The position numbers and the translations under genes are program-made. Below the pieces are notes generated by a model. It did not search any database. It was not told where the DNA came from and saw only the letters and a program-made list of their open reading frames with translations. From an uncultured bacterium (GTDB lineage Bacteria > Cyanobacteriota > Vampirovibrionia > Gastranaerophilales > Gastranaerophilaceae): a stretch of DNA of 57,978 nucleotides. Each line of letters begins with the position of its first letter. The stretch's first letter is position 1. Location of the stretch: positions 1 to 57,978 of the forward strand of contig CASGEL010000009.1 of the NCBI GenBank assembly GCA_949300485.1. Reading direction: 5' to 3'. This document shows, in pieces, positions 36,222 to 45,956 of the stretch.

Positions 36222-38018
36222 TTAATTATATATTTTCTTTGTCAAATCAGCTTTTCTCAGTCGGATATTTTCAGGTGTAATTTCTACAAGTTCATCATCT
36301 CCGATATATTCTAGAGATTCTTCTAGTGAGAGAATTTTAGGAGCTTGTAATGTAACCATTACATCTGCTGTAGAACTTCGCATATTTGTAAGTTTTTTAG
36401 TTTTACAAATATTAACTTGTATATCCTGAGGTCTGTTGCATTCGCCTATAATCATTCCTCTGTAGACTTTAGTTTTAGGAGTAATAAAGAATACTCCTCT
36501 ATCTTCAAATTGGGCTAATGCATAAGGGATTGCTTCACCTTGTTCAAATGCAATGATAGATCCGCTTCTTTGTCTTGGAATGTCTCCAGCATATGGTCTG
36601 TAGTGCAGGAATGTATGATACATTATGCCTTCGCCTCTTGTCATTCTGATAAATTCACTTCTAAAGCCTATCAATCCTCTTGCAGGAATGTGGAAGATTA
36701 AATTAGTTCTTCCCTTGGAGGTTTGCATATCTTTCATTTCAGCTTTTCTTGCTGAAAGCCTTTCAATAGCACTTCCTGCATATTCTTCAGGTACATCAAT
36801 GATTAGATTTTCATAAGGTTCACAAAGTTCGCCGTTGATGTGTTTATATATAACTTCAGGCTTTGAAACCGCGAATTCATAACCCTCACGTCGCATCGTT
36901 TCAATTAAAATACTTAAATGAAGTTCACCTCTTCCTGAGACTCTGAAGCAGTCTGTAGAATCAGTATCTTCTACTCGTAAACTTACATTTTTTTCTAATT
37001 CTGTATATAAACGTTTTCTTAGTTGGCGAGAGGTTACAAATTTCCCTTCCTGTCCTGCAAATGGACTGTCATTTACAGAAAAATTCATCTGCAGTGTCGG
37101 TTCATCAACATGAATTAATGGTAATGCTTTAGGATTTACAGGATCACAAATGGTTTCTCCGATTTGTATGTCGGAAAATCCTGCAATGCCAACAATATCA
37201 CCGGCTTTTGCACTATCTATTTCAACTCTTCCAAGATCCTTAAATCCAAATAATTTAACAATTTTGCCTCTTTCCTGACTGCCATCGGCATGGATAACGC
37301 AAACTTGATCTTGTGAATTAACTTTCCCATGGGCAATTCGACCTATTACAATTCTACCTACATATTCATTATAATCAAGTGTTGTTGCTCTGAATTGAAA
37401 CGGTTCATTTTCATCACCTTCAGGAGGTTGAATATTTTTAATAATGCAATCAAGTAACGGAACCATATCTTTTCTTTCATCTTCCAAATCATTAATTGCA
37501 AAACCTTGCAAACTGCTGGCAAAAATGAAAGGAAAATCTATTAAATCTTCTCTGTCCGTTAATTCCGTAAATAAGTCAAAAACTTTGTCTAATGCAGTTA
37601 ACGGTTCTGCTGCAGGTTTGTCAATTTTATTTATTACAACGATAATTTTTAAACCTAATTCTAAGGCTTTTGATAGAACAAACCTTGTTTGCGGCATTGG
37701 ACCTTCTGCAGCATCAACAATAAGTAATGCCCCGTCAACCATGCCTAATACTCGTTCGACCTCACCGCCAAAATCTGCGTGTCCAGGGGTATCTACAACA
37801 TTTATTTTTGTTCCGTTGTAGGTAATAGAAATGTTTTTGGAAAGAATTGTGATACCTCTTTCTCTTTCTAAATCATTACTGTCTAAAACTCGTTCTTCAA
37901 CGTGCTGGTGGGCACCGAAGACTCCTGCCTGTTTTAATAAGCAATCAACCAGAGTTGTTTTTCCATGGTCAACGTGTGCAATTATCGCTATATTTCTAAT
38001 ATTTTCATTACAAGTCAT
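36222..38018 (-). CDS. typA: Ribosome-associated translational GTPase TypA/BipA
   Basis: A GTPase of the elongation-factor family that binds ribosomes and supports assembly and stress adaptation. The 598-aa product shows G1 AHVDHGKTTLVD, G2/G3 ERGITI and DTPGHADFGGEVERV, and G4 NKIDKP. EF-G-like domains III and V follow, with the BipA C-terminal region (ARGLIGFRSEFIRMTRGEGI). I chose the ATG at 38018 because AGGATATGT precedes it and MTCNENIRNIAIIAHVDHG matches the family start; an upstream frame start at 38036 adds six residues. Confidence 0.96.
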   Translation of the reverse strand: MTCNENIRNIAIIAHVDHGKTTLVDCLLKQAGVFGAHQHVEERVLDSNDLERERGITILSKNISITYNGTKINVVDTPGHADFGGEVERVLGMVDGALLIVDAAEGPMPQTRFVLSKALELGLKIIVVINKIDKPAAEPLTALDKVFDLFTELTDREDLIDFPFIFASSLQGFAINDLEDERKDMVPLLDCIIKNIQPPEGDENEPFQFRATTLDYNEYVGRIVIGRIAHGKVNSQDQVCVIHADGSQERGKIVKLFGFKDLGRVEIDSAKAGDIVGIAGFSDIQIGETICDPVNPKALPLIHVDEPTLQMNFSVNDSPFAGQEGKFVTSRQLRKRLYTELEKNVSLRVEDTDSTDCFRVSGRGELHLSILIETMRREGYEFAVSKPEVIYKHINGELCEPYENLIIDVPEEYAGSAIERLSARKAEMKDMQTSKGRTNLIFHIPARGLIGFRSEFIRMTRGEGIMYHTFLHYRPYAGDIPRQRSGSIIAFEQGEAIPYALAQFEDRGVFFITPKTKVYRGMIIGECNRPQDIQVNICKTKKLTNMRSSTADVMVTLQAPKILSLEESLEYIGDDELVEITPENIRLRKADLTKKIYN

Positions 38019-38119
38019 ACATATCCTGCCAATCATATTTTGTTTAGTGTACTTTTTACACTTATATCATAACCCAGATAAATTTTATTTTCAATACTGA
38101 TTAATGAATAAATTTGTTT

Positions 38120-38824
38120 TTAATTGTAGGAATTCATTTCTGTTAACACTTTTTCTGCTGATTCTAATAAATTTTTCATTTCATATTTATTCAGAATTTC
38201 AATAGCGCCTGTTAGTTCATCCAAAGCTTGAGGTTTATTTTTATCTTTTAGAAATTGTGCAATTTGCAATTTTACTTTTCCAAGTAATATTTCATAGTTT
38301 TCGAGAGGTTTCATTTCTCTTTCCATAGTTTTATATCTGTTTTTGGAACTTTCATAATTCTTACAAATGCTTACCAAGGCTCGTTTTTCTATATATAAAA
38401 TTTTTAATAATTTCTCACTGTTTGGATCAGTTTGAGAATATATTTTTCTTAAATCATTTGCTCTAGCCATAATATGTACAGGATCATTGTATCTTTTTGC
38501 AATAGCAAGCCCTTTGGTTGCAAGTTTTTCAACTTCTTCCGGATTGTTTGCATTTAATTTTATCAAAAAACTATATACAGTTCCTGCCAGATTATTGTAA
38601 CCTTTACTTACTAAAAATTCAGCAAGACCATTAGACTTTTTATTCATTTCCTGTAATCTGTTCTTTGCTACAAAAGCATCTCCTATTTCACCCAATTCTG
38701 CATAAAACGATTTTTGGTTCAGAGTTTTGCTGCTGTTTATATTTCTTGTAATTTGATTTCGGAATACATCAAATGCTTTAACGGGGTTTTTCTGTATTTG
38801 CTTGGGGTCAAATATTAATTTCAT
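38120..38824 (-). CDS. Helical-repeat protein, paralogue of the one at 42-740
   Basis: Unknown function. The product is 234 aa, soluble and mostly helical, with TPR-like middle repeats. It is similar to the protein at the start of the window, including the core PVHIMARANDLRKIYS (about residues 115-130). The ATG at 38824 follows a clear AAAGGAG site. A longer frame to 38950 would run back into the MFS gene and is not supported. It is 47 bases downstream of the MFS exporter on the same strand and is probably co-transcribed with it. The two paralogues differ in net composition and are not recent duplicates. Confidence 0.8.
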   Translation of the reverse strand: MKLIFDPKQIQKNPVKAFDVFRNQITRNINSSKTLNQKSFYAELGEIGDAFVAKNRLQEMNKKSNGLAEFLVSKGYNNLAGTVYSFLIKLNANNPEEVEKLATKGLAIAKRYNDPVHIMARANDLRKIYSQTDPNSEKLLKILYIEKRALVSICKNYESSKNRYKTMEREMKPLENYEILLGKVKLQIAQFLKDKNKPQALDELTGAIEILNKYEMKNLLESAEKVLTEMNSYN

Positions 38825-38871
38825 ATATATCTCCTTTTGAGAATTATAAAACCCTGTAAAAATAATTTTTG

Positions 38872-40266
38872 CTATGGAGTCTTTTGATTTGGTTTGTATG
38901 CAATATAAGCACAGAGAAGGCAGATAACTCCAAAACCTATACCAAAACACATTGTCCAGTGATAGGAAGTTAAAAAGGCATTTTGATATGCCATACCGTC
39001 TTCAACGAGCATGTTTCTAAAGCTGTCAAATAGTGTAATGGTTATTGCTACTCCAAGAATATTCCCCAAGTTTCTGGATAACGACAATATACCGCTTGCA
39101 ATGCCCAATTCCTCTTTTTTGACACATGTAATTATTGCATTATTTGATGGAGATTGAAAACATCCATTGCCTACTCCCATAATTATTGAGGCTAAAACTA
39201 TTTCCCACATTGGAGTTGTTGTATTGAAGGTCGTGAATATAATTAAAGCAATTATATAAATTATAGGGCCGATTATCGTAAGTTCCTTGCTTCCGTTTTT
39301 TCCGGCATAACTTCCTGCAAACGGTGCGACTGCGGATGATGCTATTGAATATGGTAATATCAGTAATCCGGTTACAAACGCATTATATTTTATTATTTCC
39401 TGTAATAATAACGGAAGCAGGATTCCGTTGGTGAACATACACATATAAGATGTCATTACTGCAATATTACCGAAAGTGAAGGTTTTGATTTTAAACATTT
39501 TAAAATTAATGAGTGGATAATTGATTTTTTTATCTCTAAAGTAAAATAAGCCACCAAATATAAGTGTCATAATCCCAAGTGCAATAATTTTTACTGATTT
39601 CCATCCCCAGCTGTGTCCTTCTGATATTGCAAGCAATAGTGCAAAAAGTGCAATTGTAAAGTAAAAAAATCCTCTATAGTCAAATTTTACTGATTTTGGA
39701 TGTACATAATTGGGCAGTATTTTATATGAAACATAAGCTCCAATTAGCGCTATTGGAACTGACGGTAAAAATATAGTGTGCCATCCGAAATAGTTTATCA
39801 AAAGGCCGCCTACTGCTGGACCGCTCATTCCGCCGATTGCAACCAGGCAAGCATTTATTCCTAACGCCTTACCTCTGTCTTCACCCTTAAATATTGATGC
39901 TATTGCGGCAGGTCCGTTTGCAATCATAACAGATGCTCCCATGGCTTCAATACATCTATATAATATTAATAAATAAAAGCTATTTGCTGTTGAATTTAAA
40001 AAGGCTCCAAGAGCAAAGACTAAGAATCCTGCACAGTATATTTTATTTTTGGGGAATAAATCACCTAGCTTTCCAAAGAAAGGCAGAAAGATTGTTAGTA
40101 CTAGCATGTAAGCTATCACAACCCATTGCACCTGTGCAAGTGTAACATTTAAGCCTTGAGCTATAGGATAAAGTGCAAGATTAACAGTACTAGAATCAAG
40201 CATTCCTAAAAAATTACCGGCTATAATAAAGAGGCAAATTGTCCATTTTATACTTTTGCTTGTCAT
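38872..40266 (-). CDS. MFS transporter, DHA2 (EmrB/QacA) drug:H+ antiporter type
   Basis: A 464-aa inner-membrane protein with about 14 helices, the DHA2 topology. Motif D1-like LDSSTVNLALYPIAQ is in helix 1, motif A-like GKLGDLFPKNK in the loop after helix 2, and antiporter motif C-like SGPAVGGLL in helix 5. Members export drugs, dyes, bile salts or metabolites; the substrate is unknown here. No membrane-fusion partner gene (EmrA-like) is adjacent, so it may act alone. The ATG at 40266 has no ribosome site, but an extended -10 (TGCTAAAAT) sits six bases upstream, which suggests a leaderless transcript. Confidence 0.9.
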   Translation of the reverse strand: MTSKSIKWTICLFIIAGNFLGMLDSSTVNLALYPIAQGLNVTLAQVQWVVIAYMLVLTIFLPFFGKLGDLFPKNKIYCAGFLVFALGAFLNSTANSFYLLILYRCIEAMGASVMIANGPAAIASIFKGEDRGKALGINACLVAIGGMSGPAVGGLLINYFGWHTIFLPSVPIALIGAYVSYKILPNYVHPKSVKFDYRGFFYFTIALFALLLAISEGHSWGWKSVKIIALGIMTLIFGGLFYFRDKKINYPLINFKMFKIKTFTFGNIAVMTSYMCMFTNGILLPLLLQEIIKYNAFVTGLLILPYSIASSAVAPFAGSYAGKNGSKELTIIGPIIYIIALIIFTTFNTTTPMWEIVLASIIMGVGNGCFQSPSNNAIITCVKKEELGIASGILSLSRNLGNILGVAITITLFDSFRNMLVEDGMAYQNAFLTSYHWTMCFGIGFGVICLLCAYIAYKPNQKTP

Positions 40267-40272
40267 ATGTTT

Positions 40273-40281
40273 ATTTTAGCA
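40273..40281 (-). promoter_or_regulatory. Extended -10 of the MFS gene; predicted leaderless start
   Basis: On the minus strand TGC-TAAAAT lies exactly six bases before the ATG, the same geometry as at 24217-24222, with no ribosome binding site. Confidence 0.45.
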
Positions 40282-40386
40282 TATCAATTATTTTAAAATG
40301 TAAACTTTTGTATATAATACACTGTTACATAATTTAATGAGCATTTGCTTATAATATTTACTTTCATTTACAAAAGTAATCAATTA

Positions 40387-40415
40387 TTGAAATATATAGT
40401 ACAGTATGGTATAAT
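40387..40415 (+). promoter_or_regulatory. Strong sigma-70-type promoter of the prepilin/S74 operon
   Basis: TTGAAA (40387-40392), a 17-base spacer, then TATAAT (40410-40415) with an extended TGG in front. It lies about 35 bases before the start of the first prepilin/S74 gene. The two tandem genes that follow are 17 bases apart and probably share this promoter. Confidence 0.75.
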
Positions 40416-40450
40416 AAAAAATATAATATTATATTTGGAGTTTGATGAGG

Positions 40451-42472
40451 ATGAAATTAAATAAGTTCAAGAAAGCTTTTTCGCTAACAGAATTATTGAT
40501 AGTCTTGGTTATTGTTGCAATTTTGTTTGCTGCAATGCTACCAATGATGACAAAACGTAGAGCTGGTGATACAGTTGCAAACGAACCTGTATGGAGTTTT
40601 GTTGCTAATAATGATCAAAAGGATGCATTTTATGATCCTGGTGCTAAAGGTCTTACATCCACAGCTTTTATCGGGGTAAGTCCAGATAGTTTATCGAATA
40701 ATGTTACTCCATATTCAAAGGTTGTTGTTAAGGCTCGTCCTAATCAAAACATGATTCAGTTCCGATACGGTAGTGGTATCGGTAGGTTGGCAGGTTTGTT
40801 TGCGATGGATAATAGGGGCAATACCTTATTGACTGGTAGACTGAATGCTCCTGCTGCAAATAATTATTGGTTTTCTAATTCATATTATAATACTGTTGCT
40901 GGCGTCGGCTCGTTATATCAGGCTAATTCGCCTTCTTACAATGTCGCTATAGGTGCAAATTCATTATACGGTATTGGATCAGGGACTCCTTCAAGAATCA
41001 CAGCCGTAGGTGCTAATACTGCTCGTTACATTTCTTACCAGGGAAATGATATTTTTCTTGGTGCAAATGTAGGGAGAGGTAAAAAGGGTGCAATAAAAGA
41101 TACAGTTGGTATTGGTAGTAATATTTTGTCTAATATGAATGATTCTTCTGGCGCCAATAACGTTTTTGTAGGTTATTTGGTTGCATCTTCAGGTTTTAAC
41201 AGCCCTAGTAAGTCTATTAATAATACTATTATTGGATCTCCGTATTATGGTACTACTGCAAGTTATAATACAATTGTAGGTTATGATGTATATTCTAAAG
41301 CTCCTTCAATAGCAACTCATATTAATGCTGCCGGTTATGGAGCCTGTGATTCTATGCAGTATCAAAAGAATTCAAGTAGCAGCAGTGTTTTAAGTACGGG
41401 TGTTGGTTCTAGGACATGTATAGGGTATGATACCGCTTCAGGTAGAGGAACTTCTCACGGTACACCTTATGGTTTTGAGGCAGATTCATATGAACATATC
41501 TTTTTAGGTGGACGCCCTCATAATTTTAATGGACGTGCTGTTTTAGAAGTTCATAATATTAAGAGTAACCCTTCTTTGCCTGCTAAACCTCAATTGGGCC
41601 CTACTGTCGTTCTTAATTCTCACCTTGTAGTCCGAGGTAATGTATATTTCCCTACAGTAGAAGACGGGGTTTTACGTTCTTTTGTATATAGTTCTATAAT
41701 AACTACCGATAAAGATGAGGCTGGTAAAGATAGATGTGGACGTCGTTGTCTTTTTGGAAGAAAGAAATGGAGAAATTCGAGGGCATGTTCTTGGTTGCTT
41801 AATGGATTACTTGCTTTAGGAGCTTTGGTTTCAGCTGCTCTAGGTTGTGTTACTTTTGGTGCTACATGGGGTGCGACTGTTGCTATTGTTACTGTTGCAA
41901 CAGGAGCTGGTTTAGGTGGAGGCGCTGCTATTTTTAAGGGAGAGGATTATAATAGGATTAGGGATCCATTCTCCTTTTCTTATGTGACTCTTGGGCAGCT
42001 TTCTGGCTCCTCTTCACAGTTAACACCTGCTTGTACTACTGATAAGACTGGGAATTATCCTAATTCCAGTTATTGTCCTAATTTGAAATTATCTGATATC
42101 CGGTTGAAAGAAAATCTTTCTGAAAATACGGATGCTATCAGCAAATTGTTATATATTATGCCATATAATTATACGTTTAAAGCAGACACAGAAAATACTC
42201 CTCAGGTTGGGGTTATGGCGCAGGATTTACAGAAATATATGCCTGTATCTGTATTTGAGCAAACAAATGGATTTTTAGCTATTCGTTGGGATGAAATGTT
42301 CTTCACAACTATAAATTCTGTGAAAGAGCTGAATGGTAAAATTAATACAGTATTATATGATATAAATTTATTGGAAAAAGATTCTGAGCTTATAGCACAA
42401 GAACATGTCAAAACTCAGAAAAAAATAGATAAATTGAACAATAAGTTAGATGATCTTGAGAATAATAAATAA
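40451..42472 (+). CDS. Prepilin / beta-roll / peptidase S74 chimera, copy 1
   Basis: A 673-aa protein. The N-terminus is a type IV prepilin signal (KKAFSLTELL, Ala at -1) with hydrophobic helix to residue 33. A family-specific region (about 34-145) is followed by a degenerate YadA/tail-fibre-like beta-roll (about 145-330: SYNVAIGANSLYG, GANNVFVGY). Then come GRAVLEVHNI and LVVRGNVYFP, and a unique Cys-bearing, strongly hydrophobic segment (about 443-495, Gly/Ala-rich). Last is the S74 chaperone with SDIRLK at 548-553 (Ser548 and Lys553 form the autocleavage dyad) and a terminal coiled coil. GGAG ten bases upstream favours the ATG at 40451. It leads the operon with copy 2. Confidence 0.88.
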   Translation: MKLNKFKKAFSLTELLIVLVIVAILFAAMLPMMTKRRAGDTVANEPVWSFVANNDQKDAFYDPGAKGLTSTAFIGVSPDSLSNNVTPYSKVVVKARPNQNMIQFRYGSGIGRLAGLFAMDNRGNTLLTGRLNAPAANNYWFSNSYYNTVAGVGSLYQANSPSYNVAIGANSLYGIGSGTPSRITAVGANTARYISYQGNDIFLGANVGRGKKGAIKDTVGIGSNILSNMNDSSGANNVFVGYLVASSGFNSPSKSINNTIIGSPYYGTTASYNTIVGYDVYSKAPSIATHINAAGYGACDSMQYQKNSSSSSVLSTGVGSRTCIGYDTASGRGTSHGTPYGFEADSYEHIFLGGRPHNFNGRAVLEVHNIKSNPSLPAKPQLGPTVVLNSHLVVRGNVYFPTVEDGVLRSFVYSSIITTDKDEAGKDRCGRRCLFGRKKWRNSRACSWLLNGLLALGALVSAALGCVTFGATWGATVAIVTVATGAGLGGGAAIFKGEDYNRIRDPFSFSYVTLGQLSGSSSQLTPACTTDKTGNYPNSSYCPNLKLSDIRLKENLSENTDAISKLLYIMPYNYTFKADTENTPQVGVMAQDLQKYMPVSVFEQTNGFLAIRWDEMFFTTINSVKELNGKINTVLYDINLLEKDSELIAQEHVKTQKKIDKLNNKLDDLENNK

Positions 42473-42489
42473 TTATGGAGTAATCAGAT

Positions 42490-44592
42490 ATGAAATTTAA
42501 TAAATTTAGAGCGTTTACATTGGCAGAGGTTATGATATTGCTATTAACTTTATCTATATTGTTAGCTGCTTTTGCTCCGGTATTTACGACAAGGTATAGT
42601 AATTATTCAACAGACGAAGTTTGGAGTTTTGTTTCTGGTGATGATAATAATGATGCCTATTTTGATACTACAAATAAGACTTTTACTGCGCAGGCTTTTG
42701 TGGGCATATCTCCTGCTAATAAATTAGATGTTATGAACGCTTCATCTTATGATTCTTCTGCAAATTCTCAAGTTTATTCAAAATTAATTATAAGAGCAAG
42801 TAATGATTTAAACGTTGGTAAGTTACAAAATCAAATGCAGTTTAGATATGCAAACAGCAATAATTCAGCTGCAGGAACATTAGTAGGAACTTTATTTGCA
42901 GGCAATGGCAATATGCTTGTCGGAGGTAAATATGCAAATATCAAATCTGATGCTCAGTGGAATACTTCATATGGGCAGGAAACAATGTCTTCAATTACAA
43001 AAGGAGATGCGAATACTGCTGTTGGTTTTGGTTCTTTAAAAAATCTTACTACAGGTTCTTATAATACCGCAGTTGGTTATATGGCTGGTAGTAAAGTTAC
43101 TTCAGGTACGGGGAACATCTTTATAGGTTATGGTACGGGCTCTGAATCTGGTCCAAATATTAGTAACAATACTGTTATAGGGAACAATGCAGCCTTGAAG
43201 TTGACCGGTTCTAATAATACATTAATCGGTAATAATGTCATGTCGGAGGATAAATCTTCTTCAGGTTCAAACAATACTGCAGCAGGTAATAATGCGTTAA
43301 AAATTCTTACTTCAGGTTCAAACAATACTGCAGTTGGTTATAATTCTTTATCAAAACTTACTTCTGGGTCTTTTAATACTGCATTTGGTGATAATTCATG
43401 TTTGTCAAATACTAATGGATCATTTAAGACTTGTATTGGGACTAGGGCTGGTTCTCCAGATGAAGCTGAGAATAATTCATTAATGCCTTCAGCTGGTTTA
43501 TTTACCGGAAATCATGAACGTGTATTTATTGGCGGTGTTCCTGTTCAGAATGTTGGAGGGTCTGATCATCCGGGAGCTGTATTAGAGGTTCATAATATAA
43601 CTGGGCAACAGCCATATTCAAATCCTATTAACAACGTAGGTAATGCTTCCGTTGTTATTAATGGTAATTTAATTGTAAGGGGTATTTCATATTTTGAAAT
43701 GCCTATTGTTACTCAGTATAATTATAATTCTGCAAATAAAAAACTTCCTAAAGGTTTAGTTGCTATGCAATTGACAGACGGAGGTAATAATTTGAAATTG
43801 TTTGCAGGTTATGACGGTGCTGATAGAACTGAAAAATCTCATGAAAGTTGCAGAGGATGCAAAAAGCATGATTATGAGGATGTAAAAAAACAATGTATTT
43901 GTACAGCTGTTTCTTCAAGTTTTGCTCCTGGGCAAAAGCATAATAACCATAAAAGAGTTTATGATGCAAGTAGTAGTGATTTACCTGTTAGTTCATCATA
44001 TGACTGGTCTTCTACTATGTCAGGTGGAAATGGTTTGAGCGGTTGTGATGCTGATGGATATAATAAGGGCGCTACTTATACTGACAAATCTTTCAATAAA
44101 ACAGTAAGAATTGAACGCAATGCAAGTGATGGTAATGCAGCTGAACGTATGACTGAAAAACCTTATGCTCACTTAAATAGTGGTCAGTCATGTTGCCCGA
44201 TGTTGTCTTCTGACATTAGATTGAAAAATGTTGGTGAAAAATTTACCGCAGGTTTAGATGAAATAAGAAAGTTAAATATTTATAATTTCACTTTTAAAAA
44301 TGATTCTGAACAGAGACCTCATGTGGGTGTTATAGCTCAGGATTTGAAAAAAGTATTCCCGACAGCTGTATTCAAAGATGAAAATGGATACTATAAAATA
44401 CGCTGGGATGAAATGTTTTATGCAGCTATTAATTCTATAAAAACATTAAATTCTAAAATAGAAAAATTAGCTTCTAAAATTGCTACAGATAAAGAAAGAT
44501 TGGCTGCTTTGAAAAAAGATAATGCAGAATTAAATGCTAGATTAGATAAATTGGCTGATGAATTAGAACAAATTGAAGCTAGGAAAAAATAA
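42490..44592 (+). CDS. Prepilin / beta-roll / peptidase S74 chimera, copy 2
   Basis: A 700-aa protein. The prepilin N-terminus is RAFTLAEVM followed by a hydrophobic helix and TTRY. The conserved family region (VWSFVSG...DAYFD, FVGISP) and YSKLIIRAS precede a regular beta-roll (about residues 155-320) built from 17-residue rungs such as SNNTAVGYNSLSKLTSG. A Cys pair 11 residues apart (near 302-313) closes the roll. Then come GGVPVQNVGG, AVLEVHNI and LIVRGISYFEMP, a Cys-rich variable segment (CRGCKKHDYEDVKKQC), and the S74 domain with SDIRLK at 574-579. The C-terminus is a Lys/Glu coiled coil. GGAG precedes the ATG by nine bases. Confidence 0.9.
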   Translation: MKFNKFRAFTLAEVMILLLTLSILLAAFAPVFTTRYSNYSTDEVWSFVSGDDNNDAYFDTTNKTFTAQAFVGISPANKLDVMNASSYDSSANSQVYSKLIIRASNDLNVGKLQNQMQFRYANSNNSAAGTLVGTLFAGNGNMLVGGKYANIKSDAQWNTSYGQETMSSITKGDANTAVGFGSLKNLTTGSYNTAVGYMAGSKVTSGTGNIFIGYGTGSESGPNISNNTVIGNNAALKLTGSNNTLIGNNVMSEDKSSSGSNNTAAGNNALKILTSGSNNTAVGYNSLSKLTSGSFNTAFGDNSCLSNTNGSFKTCIGTRAGSPDEAENNSLMPSAGLFTGNHERVFIGGVPVQNVGGSDHPGAVLEVHNITGQQPYSNPINNVGNASVVINGNLIVRGISYFEMPIVTQYNYNSANKKLPKGLVAMQLTDGGNNLKLFAGYDGADRTEKSHESCRGCKKHDYEDVKKQCICTAVSSSFAPGQKHNNHKRVYDASSSDLPVSSSYDWSSTMSGGNGLSGCDADGYNKGATYTDKSFNKTVRIERNASDGNAAERMTEKPYAHLNSGQSCCPMLSSDIRLKNVGEKFTAGLDEIRKLNIYNFTFKNDSEQRPHVGVIAQDLKKVFPTAVFKDENGYYKIRWDEMFYAAINSIKTLNSKIEKLASKIATDKERLAALKKDNAELNARLDKLADELEQIEARKK
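43259..43333 (+). repeat. 51-bp-period direct repeats coding beta-roll rungs (copy 2)
   Basis: A 24-base sequence at 43259-43282 recurs exactly at 43310-43333. The 51-base period equals 17 codons, one or two beta-roll rungs, so slippage or recombination could change repeat number in frame. Confidence 0.8.
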
Positions 44593-44609
44593 TTTATTTG
44601 TTGTAATAG

Positions 44610-44651
44610 AAGAAAAAAGAGGTATCTTTTAAAAGATACCTCTTTTTTCTT
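44610..44651 (+). terminator. Perfect 42-bp palindromic bidirectional terminator
   Basis: Bases 44610-44630 are the exact reverse complement of 44631-44651, with A-rich and T-rich ends giving a T-tract on both strands. It ends the copy 1-copy 2 operon and, on the other strand, metK. Confidence 0.85.
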
Positions 44652-44672
44652 TGTTTGCCGCTTGGTATTTTA

Positions 44673-45944
44673 TTATATGCAACCGCAAGCTGAACTAGCT
44701 TGTCTTTTTAATTTTTCAGCTTTGTCAATACACTCCCATGGTACATCAATATCAGTACGTCCCATGTGACCATATGCAGCTAATAGTTGATAGAATTTAC
44801 CACCATTTTTAGCAGGTAAGTTTCTTAAATCAAATTTATTGATAATTGCAGCTGGTCTTAAGTCAAAGTTTTGAGATACTAATTCAGAGATTTCGTCATC
44901 TGAAATTTTGCCTGTTCCAAATGTATCTACCATTATTGACAGCGGTTCTGCAACTCCTATAGCGTAAGCTAATTCGATTTCACATTTTTCAGCAAGTCCT
45001 GCAGCTACAATATTTTTGGCAACATATCTAGCTGCATAAGCTGCTGATCTGTCAACTTTTGTTGGATCTTTACCGGAGAAAGCTCCGCCGCCATGTCTAG
45101 AATAACCTCCATATGTATCTACAATTATTTTTCTTCCTGTTAAACCGGAATCGCCCTGAGGTCCGCCTATTACAAATCTTCCTGAAGGATTAATTAGAAT
45201 AATTGTGTCGGCATCTGGTTTGATATTTTCATTTTCAAATACATAATCAATAACGAAATTTTTTAAATCTCTTTGAATAATCTCTTGTACTTTTTCATTA
45301 TCAGATATTTCGTTTATTGTAGGATTATGTTGAGTTGATAAAAGTACTGTGTGAATTCTTTTGGGTTTATCATTTTCATATTCAACAGTAACCTGGGATT
45401 TTCCATCTGGTCTTAAGTAGTTGAGTATTCCTTCTTTTCTTACTTGAGCAAGTCTATAAGATAATTTGTGTGCTAAACTTATTGGAAGCGGCATTAGTTC
45501 AGGGGTTTCATTACAAGCAAAACCAAACATTATGCCTTGATCTCCTGCTCCAATATTTTCTGTTTCTACAGAAGATGTGTCTGCATTGTTTTGTCTTGTT
45601 TCAAGAGCCTTATTAACTCCGTTTCCAATATCTGTAGATTGTTCATCTATGCTTGTTAACACCGCACAAGTATTAGCATCAAATCCGCCGGAACTTGATC
45701 CTATGTATCCGATATTTTTTATAGTGGATCTTACAATTTGTGGAATATCTACATAACAATCTGCTGTAATTTCTCCGCATACTAGAGCCATTCCTGTTGT
45801 AACTGTTGTTTCCGCTGCAACTCTCGAATGAGGATCTTTTGTTAAAAATTCATCCAATATCGCATCTGATATTTGATCGCAAACTTTGTCTGGATGACCT
45901 TCTGTTACAGATTCAGAGGTAAATAAAAAATTTTTTGATGTCAT
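44673..45944 (-). CDS. metK: S-adenosylmethionine synthase MetK
   Basis: Makes S-adenosylmethionine from methionine and ATP. The 423-aa product has the N-terminal [19 protein letters not shown], the flexible-loop signature [13 protein letters not shown] and the metal/ATP motif [20 protein letters not shown]. Its end is Cys-rich (ASSACGCI). The start follows TAAGGAG, where the TAA belongs to a possible 16-codon leader ORF. It lies between prepilin/S74 copies 2 and 3 but shows no functional tie to them. SAM from this enzyme supplies rsmA and rsmG. Confidence 0.97.
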   Translation of the reverse strand: MTSKNFLFTSESVTEGHPDKVCDQISDAILDEFLTKDPHSRVAAETTVTTGMALVCGEITADCYVDIPQIVRSTIKNIGYIGSSSGGFDANTCAVLTSIDEQSTDIGNGVNKALETRQNNADTSSVETENIGAGDQGIMFGFACNETPELMPLPISLAHKLSYRLAQVRKEGILNYLRPDGKSQVTVEYENDKPKRIHTVLLSTQHNPTINEISDNEKVQEIIQRDLKNFVIDYVFENENIKPDADTIILINPSGRFVIGGPQGDSGLTGRKIIVDTYGGYSRHGGGAFSGKDPTKVDRSAAYAARYVAKNIVAAGLAEKCEIELAYAIGVAEPLSIMVDTFGTGKISDDEISELVSQNFDLRPAAIINKFDLRNLPAKNGGKFYQLLAAYGHMGRTDIDVPWECIDKAEKLKRQASSACGCI

Positions 45945-45956
45945 TTTCTTTTCTCC

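Noticed and set aside
38822-38950. Upstream extension of the helical-repeat protein into the MFS gene
   Set aside because: The ATG at 38824 has a clear AAAGGAG site and matches the length of the paralogue; the extension overlaps the MFS coding end and has no ribosome site.
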